A stretch of 64,000 nt of DNA. Source: Actinoplanes philippinensis. GTDB lineage: Bacteria; Actinomycetota; Actinomycetes; Mycobacteriales; Micromonosporaceae. Positions 19,138 to 28,366 of the stretch are shown here, piece after piece. Numbering within the stretch: the stretch's first letter is position 1; each line of letters starts with the position of its first letter. Under the pieces are notes generated by a model. That model did not search any database. It was not told the DNA's origin and saw only the letters and a program-made list of their open reading frames with translations. The stretch lies in the NCBI RefSeq assembly GCF_900113015.1, contig NZ_FONV01000001.1, positions 310,001 through 374,000 of the forward strand. The letters are read 5' to 3'. Made by a program: the position numbers and the translations under genes.

Positions 19138-21477
19138 TCAGCCCGCGGGTGGCCCCTGCTGCCCGGCCAGCCAGCCGGCCACCTGCGTGCGCGAGGTGAA
19201 CCCGAGCTTGCTCAGCAGGTTCTCCACGTGCCCCTCGGCGGTACGCTGCGCCACCACCAGGCGGGCCGCGATGTCCCGGTTGCTCAGCCCCTCGGCGATC
19301 AACACGGCGACCTCGCGCTCCCGCCTGGTCAGCCCGGCCCCGGCGGCGACATCGGCCGCCGGCTCCGGCGCCTGTGCCCGGGACGGGCTCTCCACCGCCA
19401 TCGTGATCGCGTCGGCGGTGGAGAGCCCGGAACCGCGCCGGACGGCCGCCGAGAACACGTCCGCGCCGAGCCGCGACCGCACCTGCTCCACCACCTGGTC
19501 GTGCCACTCCTGCAGGACCCGGAACGGCGCCAGCGACGTGTGCATCTCCTGCCACATCCGCCGGGACACGCCCAGCAGTGTGGCGGCCCGCTCGTCGCGG
19601 TGCTGGTGGGCGGCGATCCAGGCCAGCGACTCCACGCCCAGCCCGACCGCGAACTGCTCGCCGTCGACCGCCTCGCCGACCGCCAGGCACTCCTTGGCGG
19701 CGGCGGTCGCGCCCGCGTGGTCGCCGTCGCGCCAGCGCAGCACGCTCAGCGCCCACAGCCCGAACGACTGCCACCACACCTCGCCGGTGGCCGCGCCCAG
19801 GTCCTTCGCCGCGATCAGGTCCGGATAGCCGCTGGACGGCCGGTCGGCGAGGCCACGGCACAGGCCCAGAACGATCAGCGTCCACAGCTCGCCGTTGCGG
19901 ATGTTCAGCTCCCGGAACGCGACGAGCGCCCGCTCCAGCAGCGGCAGCGCCCGCCCGTAGTCGCCGGGCCACAGGTGGAAGACCCCCTCGATGAGCGGCA
20001 GGTACGCCCGCTCGGGTGACGCGGGCAGCGTGCCGGCCAGCGCGGCCGCCTCGGCCAGCAGCGGGCCGGCCCGGTCGGCGTCGCCCTGGATGCCGGCGAT
20101 CCACGCGGCCACCCGCAGCGCCTTCACCCGCGTCCAGTGCCGGGGCGCCGGCATCGCCAGGGCCCGGTCGAGCCAGTGCCGGCCCTCCGAGAAGTAGCCG
20201 CGGACGAACCAGTGGTTCTGCAGGTCGGCGGCGAACCGCAGCGCCGTCTCCGGCGGGCCCTGCGTGGTCGCGTGCTCCAGCGCCACCCGCAGGTTGGCGC
20301 GCTCGTGGCGCAGCCGTTCCATCACGGCGGTCTGCTGCGGGCCGACCCAGATCCGGTCGGCGTGCGCGGCGAGCTCGGCGAACCACCGGCAGTGCCGGCG
20401 GGCCATCTCCGCGGCCTCCCCGGCGGCCGACAGCTCGGCGGCGCCGTACTCGCGGGTCACCTCGAGGATCCGGTAGCGGGCGGTCCCGGTCCCGGCCCGG
20501 ATCAGCACCGACTTCTCCACCAGCGAGCCGAGCACGTCGAGGACCGTGTCGACCGGCAGCCGGTCGTCGGCGCAGACCGCCTCGACGGCGTCCAGCTCGA
20601 AACCGCCGGAGAAGACCGACACCCGCGACCAGAGGATGCGCTCGGGCTCGGAGCAGAGGTCCCAGCTCCAGTCGACGAGCGCGCGCAGGGTCTGCTGCCG
20701 CGGCGGAGCGGTCCGGGCGCCGGTGGTGAGCAGACGGTACCGGTCGGTCAGCCGCTCCAGGATCTGCTCCAGCGACAGCACCCGCAGCCGGGCCACGGCC
20801 AGCTCGATCGCCAGCGGCACCCCCTCCAGGGCGCGGCACAGCCGGACGATCGTCGCGCAGTTGTCCTCGGTGACCCGGAAATCCGGCAGGACCGCGGCAG
20901 CCCGGTCCACGAAGAGCCCCGCCGACTCGTATCTCTGCAGGTCGCCGGGGGTACAGGCGTCGGTGGGGCCGGGCACCGACAGCGGCTGCACGGTCCGGAC
21001 CGACTCGCCGTCGGCGCGCAGCGCCTCCCGGCTGGTGGCCAGGATCCGCAGGTCGGGGCAGGCCCGCAGCAGCGTCTCGGCCAGGCTCGCGCAGGCGGCG
21101 ACCAGGTGTTCACAGTTGTCCAGGATCAGCAGCGCCTGCCGGTCGGCCAGGAAACGCGCCAGCCCGGCCGGGTCCAGGCCGGTCATGTCCTCGTGCAGGC
21201 CCAGCGTCTCGCCGACGGTCACCGCGACCAGGTCCGGGTCGTGCAGCTCGGCGAGCCCGACGAACCACACCCCGTCGGGGAAGGCGCGCCGCAGATCGGC
21301 GCCGGCCCGCTGCGCGAGGCGGGTCTTGCCGACGCCGCCGGGACCGGTCAGCGTGACCAGCCGGCTGGTGGACAGCATGCGCCGGATCCCGGCGACCTCC
21401 TGCCGCCGGCCGACGAAACTGGTCAGTTCGGCGGGGAGGTTTCCGGCCGGTCCGCGCGCGGACGTGGCGGTGCCCAT
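19138..21477 (-). CDS. ATP-binding LuxR-family regulator (NB-ARC/TPR type)
   Basis: A 779-residue regulator. Residues about 18-300 are an AAA/NB-ARC-type ATPase: FVGRRQEV, Walker A TGPGGVGKTRLAQRAG and ALLILDNCEHLV as Walker B. The centre is TPR-like helical repeats (FAADLQNHWFVRGYFSEGRH and on). The C-terminus is a LuxR helix-turn-helix (LTRREREVAVLIAEGLSNRD, then VAQRTAEGHVENLLSKLGF). Such proteins integrate an unknown ligand with ATP binding. It is convergent with the phytase-like gene (6 nt apart) and divergent from the ECF-like sigma gene, which it may control. Confidence 0.9.
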   Translation of the reverse strand: MGTATSARGPAGNLPAELTSFVGRRQEVAGIRRMLSTSRLVTLTGPGGVGKTRLAQRAGADLRRAFPDGVWFVGLAELHDPDLVAVTVGETLGLHEDMTGLDPAGLARFLADRQALLILDNCEHLVAACASLAETLLRACPDLRILATSREALRADGESVRTVQPLSVPGPTDACTPGDLQRYESAGLFVDRAAAVLPDFRVTEDNCATIVRLCRALEGVPLAIELAVARLRVLSLEQILERLTDRYRLLTTGARTAPPRQQTLRALVDWSWDLCSEPERILWSRVSVFSGGFELDAVEAVCADDRLPVDTVLDVLGSLVEKSVLIRAGTGTARYRILEVTREYGAAELSAAGEAAEMARRHCRWFAELAAHADRIWVGPQQTAVMERLRHERANLRVALEHATTQGPPETALRFAADLQNHWFVRGYFSEGRHWLDRALAMPAPRHWTRVKALRVAAWIAGIQGDADRAGPLLAEAAALAGTLPASPERAYLPLIEGVFHLWPGDYGRALPLLERALVAFRELNIRNGELWTLIVLGLCRGLADRPSSGYPDLIAAKDLGAATGEVWWQSFGLWALSVLRWRDGDHAGATAAAKECLAVGEAVDGEQFAVGLGVESLAWIAAHQHRDERAATLLGVSRRMWQEMHTSLAPFRVLQEWHDQVVEQVRSRLGADVFSAAVRRGSGLSTADAITMAVESPSRAQAPEPAADVAAGAGLTRREREVAVLIAEGLSNRDIAARLVVAQRTAEGHVENLLSKLGFTSRTQVAGWLAGQQGPPAG

Positions 21478-21605
21478 AGAGGCACGGTAGTGGGTCGGCC
21501 GGGGAGATCCACGTAGTGATCCGGGTAGTTTCCCCGTGTTCCCGGCGGGACCGGTCGAGCATCATGGGCGGCTGCACGCGTCCTCGATCGCTGAAGGAGT
21601 CCGGC

Positions 21606-22052
21606 ATGGGCCGCCACGCCGCCGCGTCGAACCGTGCGGCGGAGGAGTTCGAACGGATGGTCCGGCCGCACCTGCCGGCCCTGCACGCCTACGTGCTGCG
21701 CCACACCGGCGGTGACGAGACGGCCACCGAACAGGTTCTCGACGAGACCCTGTCCCGGGCCGCGCGCGAGCCGCGACGTGACCTCGGGGTCCGGCCGTGG
21801 CTGCTGCTGACCGCCCGCACCGTGCTCCGCGGCGGGAACCGCCGGGCCACCATGCCTCCCGCCGCCGTCGTCGCGGCGATGCGCGAACTCGCCCCCGCCG
21901 ACCGGGAGCTCATCGTGCGGACCTACTACGGCGGCGCCTCCCTGGCGGAGCTGGCGGCCGGCCGGGGCGTCCCGATCGCGCGAATCAAGTCGGACCTGTT
22001 CTTCGCCATGCGCGCCGTCCGGGCCGTACTGGACCAGCAGGTGCCGAAGTAG
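21606..22052 (+). CDS. Short ECF-like RNA polymerase sigma factor
   Basis: A 148-residue protein with sigma-70 region 2 (EEFERMVRPHLPALHAYVLR, then VRPWLLLTARTVL) joined by a very short linker to region 4 (MRELAPADRELIVRTYYGGA, then SLAELAAGRGVPIARIKSDL). ECF factors are usually 160-200 residues, so this is at the short end. The start ATG 21606 has AAGGAG about 8 nt upstream. No anti-sigma gene is adjacent. The next gene, 7 nt downstream, is the membrane multicopper oxidase, so the two are co-transcribed. Redox or copper control is possible but not shown. Confidence 0.8.
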   Translation: MGRHAAASNRAAEEFERMVRPHLPALHAYVLRHTGGDETATEQVLDETLSRAAREPRRDLGVRPWLLLTARTVLRGGNRRATMPPAAVVAAMRELAPADRELIVRTYYGGASLAELAAGRGVPIARIKSDLFFAMRAVRAVLDQQVPK

Positions 22053-22059
22053 GCAATCG

Positions 22060-23919
22060 GTGCCGACGCGCGCGACCGGCCCTCCGGCACATCGTGAGAC
22101 GGTGTACGGAATCCTCATCCTCACCGATCTCACCCTGGCCGTCGCGACCCTGATCGTCGCGCCCGTCGCCGGGGTCCGGGCCACCCGCCCCTGGCTGTAC
22201 TCGCTGGCCGCGCTCGCCGTGGCCCGCCTCGCCGCCGCGCTGCTGCTGCTGACCGGAGGGCTGCTGCTGGCCGACGCGCGGCTGAGCGTGCAGATCCCGC
22301 TCGCGCTGCTCCCGGCCGCCGGGGCTGCCGTGCGCCCGGGCCGCACCGCCGCCCACGTGGCCGCGGCCGGCTCGGCGCTGTCGGTGTGGTGGCTGCTCGC
22401 GCCGTTCGCGCCACAGGACACCGTGCCGGTGCTCGCCGGGTCGGCGGCGGCGCTCGGGGTGGTCGCCGCGCTGTCCACGACCGTCACCGCCCGCCGCGAC
22501 ACCGGGTCCCGGGCGGCCCGCCTGCCGTGGCTGACCGCCGCGTTCCTGCTGGTCCCGGCGGTCACCCTGGTCGTCGCCGGTCGCGCGAACGCGACGGCGG
22601 GCGGACACCGGCACGGCGACGCCGGCCGGATCAGCGTCGCTCAGCTCACCGGGCCGCAGAACCAGATCCCGGCGGTACGGGTGACGCTGACCGCCGCCCG
22701 GTCCACGGTGACGCTCGCCTCCGGGCGGACGGTGGACGCGCTGACCTTCAACGGCTCCTCCCCCGGCCCGGAGATCCGCGCGGTCCGCGGACAACTGCTC
22801 GAGGTGACACTGGTCAACACCGATGTCGCGGAGGGTGTGACGGTGCACTGGCACGGCGTCGACGTGCCGAACGCCGAGGACGGGGTGCCCGGCGTCACCC
22901 AGGACGCCGTCGCGCCGGGCGGGCGGCACGTCTACCGGTTCGTCCCGACCCGGGCCGGCACCTTCTGGTACCACACCCACCGGGACGCCCTGCGCAACGT
23001 CGAGCGCGGCCTGTTCGGCGCGCTGATCGTCGAGGAGCCGGGCGCGGTGGCCGAGCAGGTGGACCGTACGGCGTTCGTGCACGCCTGGCCGGCCGGCGGC
23101 GCCGAGGTCGTCGCCCTCGACCGCGACGACCGGCCGGCCCGGCAGGACGCCGCCGCCGGGCGCACCGTGCGGCTGCGCCTGGTCAACAGCTCCGCGGAGC
23201 CGCAGACCATCCAGGTGTCCGGCACCCCGTTCACCGTCGCCGCCATCGACGGCAACGAGGTCCAGGGCGCCACACCGCTCGCGCCGGGCACCGAGCTGCC
23301 GCTCGCCGCGGGTGGCCGTCACGACGTCACGTTCACCATGCCGGACGGGCCGGTCACCGCCGCCGTCGGTGACACCCCCGGCGCCACGCTCACGCTCAGC
23401 CCCGGTGGGGCGTCCGGGCCGGTGACCGCGGACGCGGGCGGGCGCTTCGACCCGCTCACCTACGGCGCGGGCCCGGCCGCGGAGACCGGCGCGTACCAGC
23501 GGACCTACGACCTGCGGCTGGACGACGGCTTCGGGTTCAGCCAGGGACGGCTGTCCTACGTCAGCAGCCTCATCAACGGGCGGCTCTACCCGGCCGTGCC
23601 CACGCTGGAGGTCGCCGAGGGTGAGCTCGTCCGGATGCGGATCGCCAGCCGCAGCGTCGTCGAGCACCCGTTCCACCTGCACGGCCACCGGGTACGGGTG
23701 CTGGCCCGCAACGGCGAGCCGGCCACCGGCAGCCCGTGGTGGACCGACACGCTCAACATCAGCACCGGCGACGTCTACGAGGTCGTCTTCCGCGCCGACA
23801 ACCCGGGCATCTGGATGGACCACTGCCACAACTTCCAGCACGGCGCCAACGGGATGATCATGCACCTCGCCTACCGGGGCGTCACCACGCCGTACACCGA
23901 GGAGCACGCGCCGGAGTAG
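22060..23919 (+). CDS. Membrane-anchored multicopper oxidase
   Basis: A 619-residue protein. About six hydrophobic segments fill residues 15-175, followed by a Gly/His-rich linker and an extracytoplasmic cupredoxin part. Copper motifs are HWHG (263-266), WYHTH (303-307), HPFHLHGH (536-543) and HCHNFQHGANGMIM (from 588), so type 1, 2 and 3 sites are all present. It should oxidise a substrate or metal ion outside the membrane with reduction of O2 to water. The GTG start at 22060 is only 7 nt after the sigma gene; a GTG 13 codons in is an alternative. Fusion to a multi-spanning membrane domain is less common than a plain signal peptide. Confidence 0.88.
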   Translation: MPTRATGPPAHRETVYGILILTDLTLAVATLIVAPVAGVRATRPWLYSLAALAVARLAAALLLLTGGLLLADARLSVQIPLALLPAAGAAVRPGRTAAHVAAAGSALSVWWLLAPFAPQDTVPVLAGSAAALGVVAALSTTVTARRDTGSRAARLPWLTAAFLLVPAVTLVVAGRANATAGGHRHGDAGRISVAQLTGPQNQIPAVRVTLTAARSTVTLASGRTVDALTFNGSSPGPEIRAVRGQLLEVTLVNTDVAEGVTVHWHGVDVPNAEDGVPGVTQDAVAPGGRHVYRFVPTRAGTFWYHTHRDALRNVERGLFGALIVEEPGAVAEQVDRTAFVHAWPAGGAEVVALDRDDRPARQDAAAGRTVRLRLVNSSAEPQTIQVSGTPFTVAAIDGNEVQGATPLAPGTELPLAAGGRHDVTFTMPDGPVTAAVGDTPGATLTLSPGGASGPVTADAGGRFDPLTYGAGPAAETGAYQRTYDLRLDDGFGFSQGRLSYVSSLINGRLYPAVPTLEVAEGELVRMRIASRSVVEHPFHLHGHRVRVLARNGEPATGSPWWTDTLNISTGDVYEVVFRADNPGIWMDHCHNFQHGANGMIMHLAYRGVTTPYTEEHAPE

Positions 23920-23926
23920 CGCCCGT

Positions 23927-23960
23927 TCCGGAAGGGCCGCGGGCCCGCGGCCCTTCCGGA
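23927..23960. terminator. Perfect 34-bp palindrome terminator
   Basis: TCCGGAAGGGCCGCGGG is followed directly by its reverse complement, giving a 17-bp arm. It starts 8 nt after the multicopper oxidase stop. There is no T-run, as is common in high-GC actinomycete terminators. The next 207 nt up to the SRPBCC stop hold nothing I can assign. Confidence 0.7.
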
Positions 23961-24167
23961 CGTCCACACGACGCCCCATCACCGTCGAGCCAACCGAAGG
24001 CAGGGGATACCGGGCCACCCGGCACCCTCTCAGGTTCATGATCGCCTCATCCGAGGAGTGAGCGGAACTGCACGGACGAACGCGCCGTGCCGGCGGTCAC
24101 GGGTACCGGTCCCTTGAGCGCCGGCCTCGACGAGCCTTGAGGAGTCATTACCGACCGTGCGTGCGGC

Positions 24168-24665
24168 TCAGGCGAACCGGGCCGCCAGTGTCCGCGCCCG
24201 GTGCAGCTGACCAGCGCGTGCCTGCTTACGGGCGTACCAGCGCACCGGCGCGGCAGCAGTCAGCGTAATGGTGTCGTCGGCCGTCGCCCCCTCGGGCGCC
24301 GGGCTCAGATCGGTGACGATCCGCACCTGCACTCCGCCGCGGGTGTCGACCTCCATGATGAACCGGCTGCCGTCCTTTTCACTGCGCACGCGGACCTTGA
24401 GCGGGCTGTGAAAATGGAAGCCCAGCAACGGCAGGCGCTCGATCGCGGTGTACGCGGTGGCACCATCCTCCTCACGAATGTCACGAACGGCGACCACCAA
24501 GCCGTTGAGCCCGACATAGCTCTGCGGTTGCATCAAATGGGACACAACCGCCTCGGGCGTTGCCGGAATGGTGAACCTATGCTGCAGTTCGTCACTCTTC
24601 ACATCGACATGGTCCCATGGGCGGGCCACGGTCAGCCGGGCGGCAGTGGGCGAGGAGGAGGTCAT
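24168..24665 (-). CDS. SRPBCC-family protein
   Basis: A 165-residue protein with the START/SRPBCC pattern: HRFTIPATPEAVVSHLMQPQ near the start, a run of amphipathic strands (SPLKVRVRSEKDGSRFIMEV) and a C-terminal helix (WYARKQARAGQLHRARTLAA). These small folds bind hydrophobic ligands. ATG 24665 was chosen; the upstream extension is Pro/Arg-rich and unlikely. No strong ribosome site is visible, and a GTG about 20 codons in, before KSDELQHRF, is possible. It lies 79 nt after the large LuxR gene on the same strand. Confidence 0.65.
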   Translation of the reverse strand: MTSSSPTAARLTVARPWDHVDVKSDELQHRFTIPATPEAVVSHLMQPQSYVGLNGLVVAVRDIREEDGATAYTAIERLPLLGFHFHSPLKVRVRSEKDGSRFIMEVDTRGGVQVRIVTDLSPAPEGATADDTITLTAAAPVRWYARKQARAGQLHRARTLAARFA

Positions 24666-24744
24666 CCGGCTTCGGCAGTGCCGCGCCGGCGGAACCCCTT
24701 CCGCCCACGGCGATCGCTTGCCGGCGCGGGCCGGCCCGGTTGGG

Positions 24745-27426
24745 CTAGAGGCCGGGATGGCCACGCAGCTGGGACCGCGCGGTCACGCCCAGCTTGCGGA
24801 AGATCGTGCGCAGGTGTGCGTCGACCGTCCGTTTGCTGATGAACAGCTGGATCGCCACCTCCTTGGAGGTGGCGCCGGCCGCGACCAGCCGGGCCACCGC
24901 GATCTCCTGCATGGTCAGCGTCTCGTGGGCGGCCCCGGCCGGGCGGGCGGACACCCGCTCGCCGGTGGCGCGCAGCTCGGTGGCGGCCCGGCGGGTGAAA
25001 CCTTCGGCGCCCGACCGGGCGAACATGTCGTGGGCGGCACGCAGGTGCACCAGGCAGTCGCGGCGGCGGTTGCGGCGGCGCAGCCACTCGCCGTAGAGCA
25101 GGTGGGCCCGGGCGCGGTACAGGATCAGCGGACTGTCGGCGAGCTGCTCAACGGCCTCCCGGTGGTGGTCCTCCACCCCGGTGAGCAGGGCCCGCGCCGA
25201 TGCCGCGACGCCGAGGCCGGACGGGGTGCCGGTCGCGCGTACCCGTTCGGTCAGGTCGTCGAGGGCATCGGCGGCGAGTGCCCGCTCGTCGCAGCGGACC
25301 GCCGCCTCGATCAGCTCCGGCAGCACCGGCACGCTGAGGAAACGGTCGCCGTGGGCGTCCGTGCGGCGGGCCGCGGCCAGCGCGGCGGGGTGGTCGGCCA
25401 GGCCGTTGTGCAGCAGCGCCAGGGTCCAGTGCAGGTTGGTGACGTGCCCGGCGCCCCGGGTGGCGGCGCCGGCCAGGGCCAGCATCTCGTCGCGCCGGCC
25501 GCGGTGGGCGGCCAGGTGCAGCCGGTGGTAGAGCAGCGGGGTACCGCCGGTCGCCTCGGCGATCGCCTGCTCCTCGGCCGTCGCGGCGAGGGCCCGCCCG
25601 AGGTCGCCGGCCAGGGTCGCGGTGACCACCGTCTGCCCGAGGCCCAGCCGCAGAGCCGCCGGGGAGCCGGATTCCCGGCCGGTCGCCACCAGCCAGTCGG
25701 CGATCGTGGTGAGGGTCGGCACGTCCCACAGCTCGGCGGCGATCATCGAGGCCAGCGCCGGCCGCCGGGTCCACAGCCCGTCCAGGGCGGCCCGCAGCAG
25801 CGGCTCGGCCGCCCGGTGGCCCTCGGTGGCCAGCACGATCAGCGCCTCCAGGACGTCCGGTGCGGTGGGCTCCGGCGCCTCCGCGCGTACCGTGGTCATG
25901 ATCTGGCCGATCAGGCCGCCCGCCCGGCCGATGACCAGGCCCATCTCGACCGCGTCGAGGAAACATTCGCGGGCCCGGTCCGGGTCGGCTCCGGCCAGCC
26001 GGCGGGCGGCGCGCACCATCAGTGCCGGGCCGGTGTCGTCCTCGGACCGGGTGAAGGCGATCCGGCCGCGCAGCACGTCGGCCTCGGCATGCCGCCGGTC
26101 GTCGAGGGCTGCGGTGTCGACGGTGCTCAGCAGTTCCGCGGCGGTGTCCGGGTGTCCGGCGTCGGCGTGTGCCTGGGCCGCGGCCAGGGTGCGCGCGACA
26201 CGCCGCTCCGGGTCCAGCGACAGCGCAGCAGCCCGCTCCAGGAACACCGCGGCTGCCGCGACCCCGCCGCGGGCCTGTGCCCGGGAGGCGCAGCGCTCCA
26301 GCTCCTCGGCTACGTCGTCGTCGGGGCCGCCGCAGGCCAGCGCCCGGTGCCAGGCCCGGCGGTCCGGTGCGACGGCCGGGTCGGTGGCGGCGGCCAGCGC
26401 GGCGTGCACGGTGCGCAGCTGATCGGCGGGCGCGGCCCGGTAGACCGCCGACCGGGCGAGCGGATGGCAGAACCGGATCCGGGTGGTGAACTCGGCGAGC
26501 CCGGTGGCGGCGGCCTCCGCGCTCGCCCGGGACACGTCGGCGCCCAGCTCGGCGGCGGCCGTCCAGAGCAGGCCGGGGTCGCCGGTCGGGTCGGCGGCCG
26601 CGGCGGTCAGCAGCAGGCGCGCGCCCGGGGTCAGGTCGGCCAGCCGGGCCTGGAAGCCGCGTTCGACCAGGGTGGGCGCGGAGGAGGTGGCGGGGGGCGC
26701 GAAACCGCCGGCGCGGGGCAGTTCGAGCAGCGCCAGGGGGTTGCCGGAGGCCTCGGCGACCAGTCGTTCGCGGACCCGCTCGTCCAGGGGGAGCGGGTTG
26801 CGGGCGGACAGCAGCTCCCGGGCACTGTCGTCGCTGAGCCCGGCGACGGTCAGGACCGGCAGACCGGCGAGCTCGGCCGGGATCCCGTCTCCCACATACG
26901 GCGCGGGCGAAGGACGGGCGGCGACGATCAGCGCGATCGGGTCGGCGGCCAGCCGGCGGGCCAGGAACGTGAGCACCCGCGCCGAGGCCGGGTCGAGCCA
27001 CTGCGCGTCGTCGACCAGGAACAGCAGCGGCTGCTCGCGGGCCGCCGCGGTGGCCAGCTCCAGCGCGGCCAGGCCGATGCGCAGCAGGTCGGGGGCGCCG
27101 GTCGTCAGGCCGAACGCCACCCGCAGCGCATCACGGTGCGGGGCGGGCACGGCGTCCAGCAGGCCCAGGATCGGCACGCACATCTGGTGCAGCCCGGCGA
27201 ACGGGAACTCCCGCTCGAACTCCGACCCGGACGCCTCCGCGATCCGGAACCCGGCGGCGGCCCGGGCGGCGTGCTCCAGCAGGGCACTCTTGCCGATGCC
27301 CGCCTCGCCGGTGAGCAGCAGCGCCCCGCCCTGACCGGACCGGGCGGTCTCGACCAGGGCGGTGACCCGACCGCTCTCGGCGGCCCGGCCGACGAGGCGA
27401 CCGGGGTCAGGGGCGTATGCGGACAT
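24745..27426 (-). CDS. Large ATP-binding LuxR-family (LAL) regulator
   Basis: An 893-residue LAL protein. Residues 1-330 hold the AAA ATPase module: GRLVGRAAESGRV, Walker A LTGEAGIGKSALLEH and Walker B LLFLVDDAQWLD. The middle is a long helical, TPR-like region. The C-terminal LuxR helix-turn-helix is TMQEIAVARLVAAGATSKEV, then ISKRTVDAHLRTIFRKLGV. Such regulators often control a nearby metabolic or secondary-metabolism cluster. Upstream on the same strand (43 nt) are two alcohol-dehydrogenase-type genes. The second LAL-like gene at 19138-21477 has a different ATPase subtype. Confidence 0.92.
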   Translation of the reverse strand: MSAYAPDPGRLVGRAAESGRVTALVETARSGQGGALLLTGEAGIGKSALLEHAARAAAGFRIAEASGSEFEREFPFAGLHQMCVPILGLLDAVPAPHRDALRVAFGLTTGAPDLLRIGLAALELATAAAREQPLLFLVDDAQWLDPASARVLTFLARRLAADPIALIVAARPSPAPYVGDGIPAELAGLPVLTVAGLSDDSARELLSARNPLPLDERVRERLVAEASGNPLALLELPRAGGFAPPATSSAPTLVERGFQARLADLTPGARLLLTAAAADPTGDPGLLWTAAAELGADVSRASAEAAATGLAEFTTRIRFCHPLARSAVYRAAPADQLRTVHAALAAATDPAVAPDRRAWHRALACGGPDDDVAEELERCASRAQARGGVAAAAVFLERAAALSLDPERRVARTLAAAQAHADAGHPDTAAELLSTVDTAALDDRRHAEADVLRGRIAFTRSEDDTGPALMVRAARRLAGADPDRARECFLDAVEMGLVIGRAGGLIGQIMTTVRAEAPEPTAPDVLEALIVLATEGHRAAEPLLRAALDGLWTRRPALASMIAAELWDVPTLTTIADWLVATGRESGSPAALRLGLGQTVVTATLAGDLGRALAATAEEQAIAEATGGTPLLYHRLHLAAHRGRRDEMLALAGAATRGAGHVTNLHWTLALLHNGLADHPAALAAARRTDAHGDRFLSVPVLPELIEAAVRCDERALAADALDDLTERVRATGTPSGLGVAASARALLTGVEDHHREAVEQLADSPLILYRARAHLLYGEWLRRRNRRRDCLVHLRAAHDMFARSGAEGFTRRAATELRATGERVSARPAGAAHETLTMQEIAVARLVAAGATSKEVAIQLFISKRTVDAHLRTIFRKLGVTARSQLRGHPGL

Positions 27427-27469
27427 GTCGTGACGATAGCGGCCGCCCTCGCACGACCGTCACCAGGAT

Positions 27470-28366
27470 CTATGCCAGCAGCAGCCAGCGACCTCGGTGC
27501 CCGCCCGCGGCGACGTTCGCGTAGGCGGCCGCGGCCCGCGCCAGCGGCAGCCGGCCGGCCACCCGCAGCTCCAGCACGCCTTCGGCGGCCAGGGTGAGCA
27601 GCTGCGCCAGGCGTACCCCGTCGGGCTGGGAACCGGTGTGGGTGACCGTGACGCCCCGCTCGGCGGACGCGGGGTTCGCCGAGGTCAGAGCGGACAGCGC
27701 GCCACCGTCGCGGACCGCGCCGAGCGCCGCGCCGCCCAGCACGGCGGCGTCCACCACCGCGTCGAACGACCGGTCCGGCAGCACGGTGAGCAGGTCGCGG
27801 GCGCCGGCCCGGAGCACGAAGCCGCGGTCGGCGTCGCGAGCCAGAGCGGTGACCGTCCAGCCGGCCCGGGCGGCGAGCGCGACAGTGAACCCGCCGACCC
27901 CGCCGGCCGCCCCGGTCACCAGCAGCGACCGGCCCGCGGCCGGGCCGAGCCGGTCCAGCAGCTGGGCCGCGGTGAGGCCGTTGAGCGGCAGCGACGCCGC
28001 GTCGACCGGGTCCAGCACGAGCGGCAGCAGCGCGGCCGCCGTCGCCGGGACCACCGTCTCCTCGGCATGGGCGCGGGCCTCGGCGGTGAAGTCGGGATGC
28101 GCGGCGGCCACCGTGTCACCGGGCGCGAACCCGTCCACGCCGGCGGCCACCTCGACGACCGTCCCGGTCAGCGACGCGCCCAGGCCGACCGGGCCGGCCA
28201 GCCCGAAGGCCGCGTGCCCGGCGCCGCCGGCGAGGAACAGGTCGATCGGGTCGACGGAGGCGGCGATCACGCGGATGCGCAGCTCGCCGGGGCGCAGCGC
28301 GGGCACTGTCACGTCGCGCAGGACGGGTTCGCCGGCGCCGGGCACGGAGACGAGCGCGAGCGTCAT
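27470..28366 (-). CDS. NAD(P)-dependent MDR oxidoreductase (quinone oxidoreductase-like)
   Basis: A 298-residue medium-chain reductase. The N-terminal GroES-like part is VPALRPGELRIRVIAASVDP, and the Rossmann motif is SLLVTGAAGGVGGFTVALAA. No structural or catalytic zinc Cys set is present, so it belongs to the zinc-free quinone-oxidoreductase branch. At about 300 residues it is slightly short for the family (320-345). Its ATG overlaps the end of the preceding reductase gene by 4 nt. Confidence 0.85.
   Translation of the reverse strand: MTLALVSVPGAGEPVLRDVTVPALRPGELRIRVIAASVDPIDLFLAGGAGHAAFGLAGPVGLGASLTGTVVEVAAGVDGFAPGDTVAAAHPDFTAEARAHAEETVVPATAAALLPLVLDPVDAASLPLNGLTAAQLLDRLGPAAGRSLLVTGAAGGVGGFTVALAARAGWTVTALARDADRGFVLRAGARDLLTVLPDRSFDAVVDAAVLGGAALGAVRDGGALSALTSANPASAERGVTVTHTGSQPDGVRLAQLLTLAAEGVLELRVAGRLPLARAAAAYANVAAGGHRGRWLLLA

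Noticed and set aside
24568..27597. Plus-strand 1009-residue open frame opposite the LAL regulator
   Set aside because: Antisense shadow rich in Gly/Gln/Arg with no domain; the LAL regulator is complete on the minus strand.
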